A stretch of DNA of 5,467 bases from assembly GCA_021107195.1 (NCBI GenBank), contig JAIOTF010000042.1:1-5467 (forward strand). Direction: 5' to 3'. The notes under the pieces are model-generated. The model was not told the origin of the DNA, did not search any database, and worked only from the letters and a program-made list of their open reading frames with translations. The translations under genes were made by a program, and so were the position numbers. Origin of the DNA: Anaerolineaceae bacterium (GTDB lineage: Bacteria; Chloroflexota; Anaerolineae; Anaerolineales; Anaerolineaceae). This document shows, in pieces, positions 5,433 to 5,467 of this stretch (position 1 is the first letter of the stretch; the number at the start of each line of letters is the position of its first letter).

Positions 5433-5467
5433 TTACTCTTTTGCCTCAGGGGTTGGGGTTGGGTGTG
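5433..5467 (-). CDS. C-terminal tail of an upstream gene (cut by the right edge)
   Basis: One minus-strand frame encodes HPTPTPEAKE followed by TAA (5433-5435), three bases before the metallophosphoesterase ATG. Alternating Pro-Thr tails of this kind are common ends of bacterial proteins, and the tight spacing suits an operon. Only ten codons are visible. A TGA-ending frame also exists in the same stretch, so the identity and even the frame remain uncertain. Confidence 0.4.
   Translation of the reverse strand, partial: HPTPTPEAKE

Noticed and set aside
1..5467. CRISPR arrays, tRNA or rRNA genes, insertion sequences, attachment sites
   Set aside because: I saw no regularly spaced repeats, tRNA-like cloverleaf, rRNA core sequence, transposase motif or terminal inverted repeats on either strand.

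Overview
The window reads as a bacterial chromosome segment with moderate G+C. Every gene I can support lies on the minus strand, so transcription runs from high to low coordinates. The mix of genes is a soluble MvhG/MvhA-type [NiFe]-hydrogenase pair, a stand-alone pyruvate-kinase C-terminal-domain protein, a DUF4349 lipoprotein and a secreted C39-like cysteine peptidase. This fits an anaerobic member of the Chloroflexota (Anaerolineae-like). That placement is inferred from gene content only and is not proven.

Layout in transcription order: (1) the last codons of an upstream gene ending in a Pro-Thr-rich tail (5433-5467); (2) a 244-aa YfcE/MJ0936-type metallophosphoesterase (4695-5429), followed by a perfect 12-bp hairpin terminator (4632-4661); (3) a 319-aa DUF4349 lipoprotein with a C-terminal membrane helix (3605-4564), preceded by a consensus -10 box and followed by a second hairpin with a U-tract (3528-3563); (4) a 196-aa pyruvate kinase alpha/beta-domain protein (2915-3505) whose start is fixed by a perfect Shine-Dalgarno; (5) the [NiFe]-hydrogenase small subunit (1939-2802) and large subunit (623-1936), two bases apart; (6) a 260-bp AT-rich intergenic region with a candidate promoter; (7) the N-terminal 120 codons of a secreted C39-like peptidase, which runs off the left edge (1-362).

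The centre of interest is the hydrogenase. The small subunit has exactly twelve cysteines, enough for three [4Fe-4S] clusters. The large subunit keeps all four Ni-Fe cysteine ligands but stops immediately at the last motif (DPCIACATQ-stop). It therefore lacks the usual protease-cleaved C-terminal extension and has Gln where His is normal. No MvhD, HdrABC, HoxF/HoxU, F420-binding or maturation gene lies in the window, so the electron partner is unknown. The pyruvate-kinase-domain gene directly upstream may be co-transcribed with the hydrogenase, though a candidate internal promoter lies between them. The metallophosphoesterase, lipoprotein and peptidase look like separate transcription units without an evident link to hydrogen metabolism.
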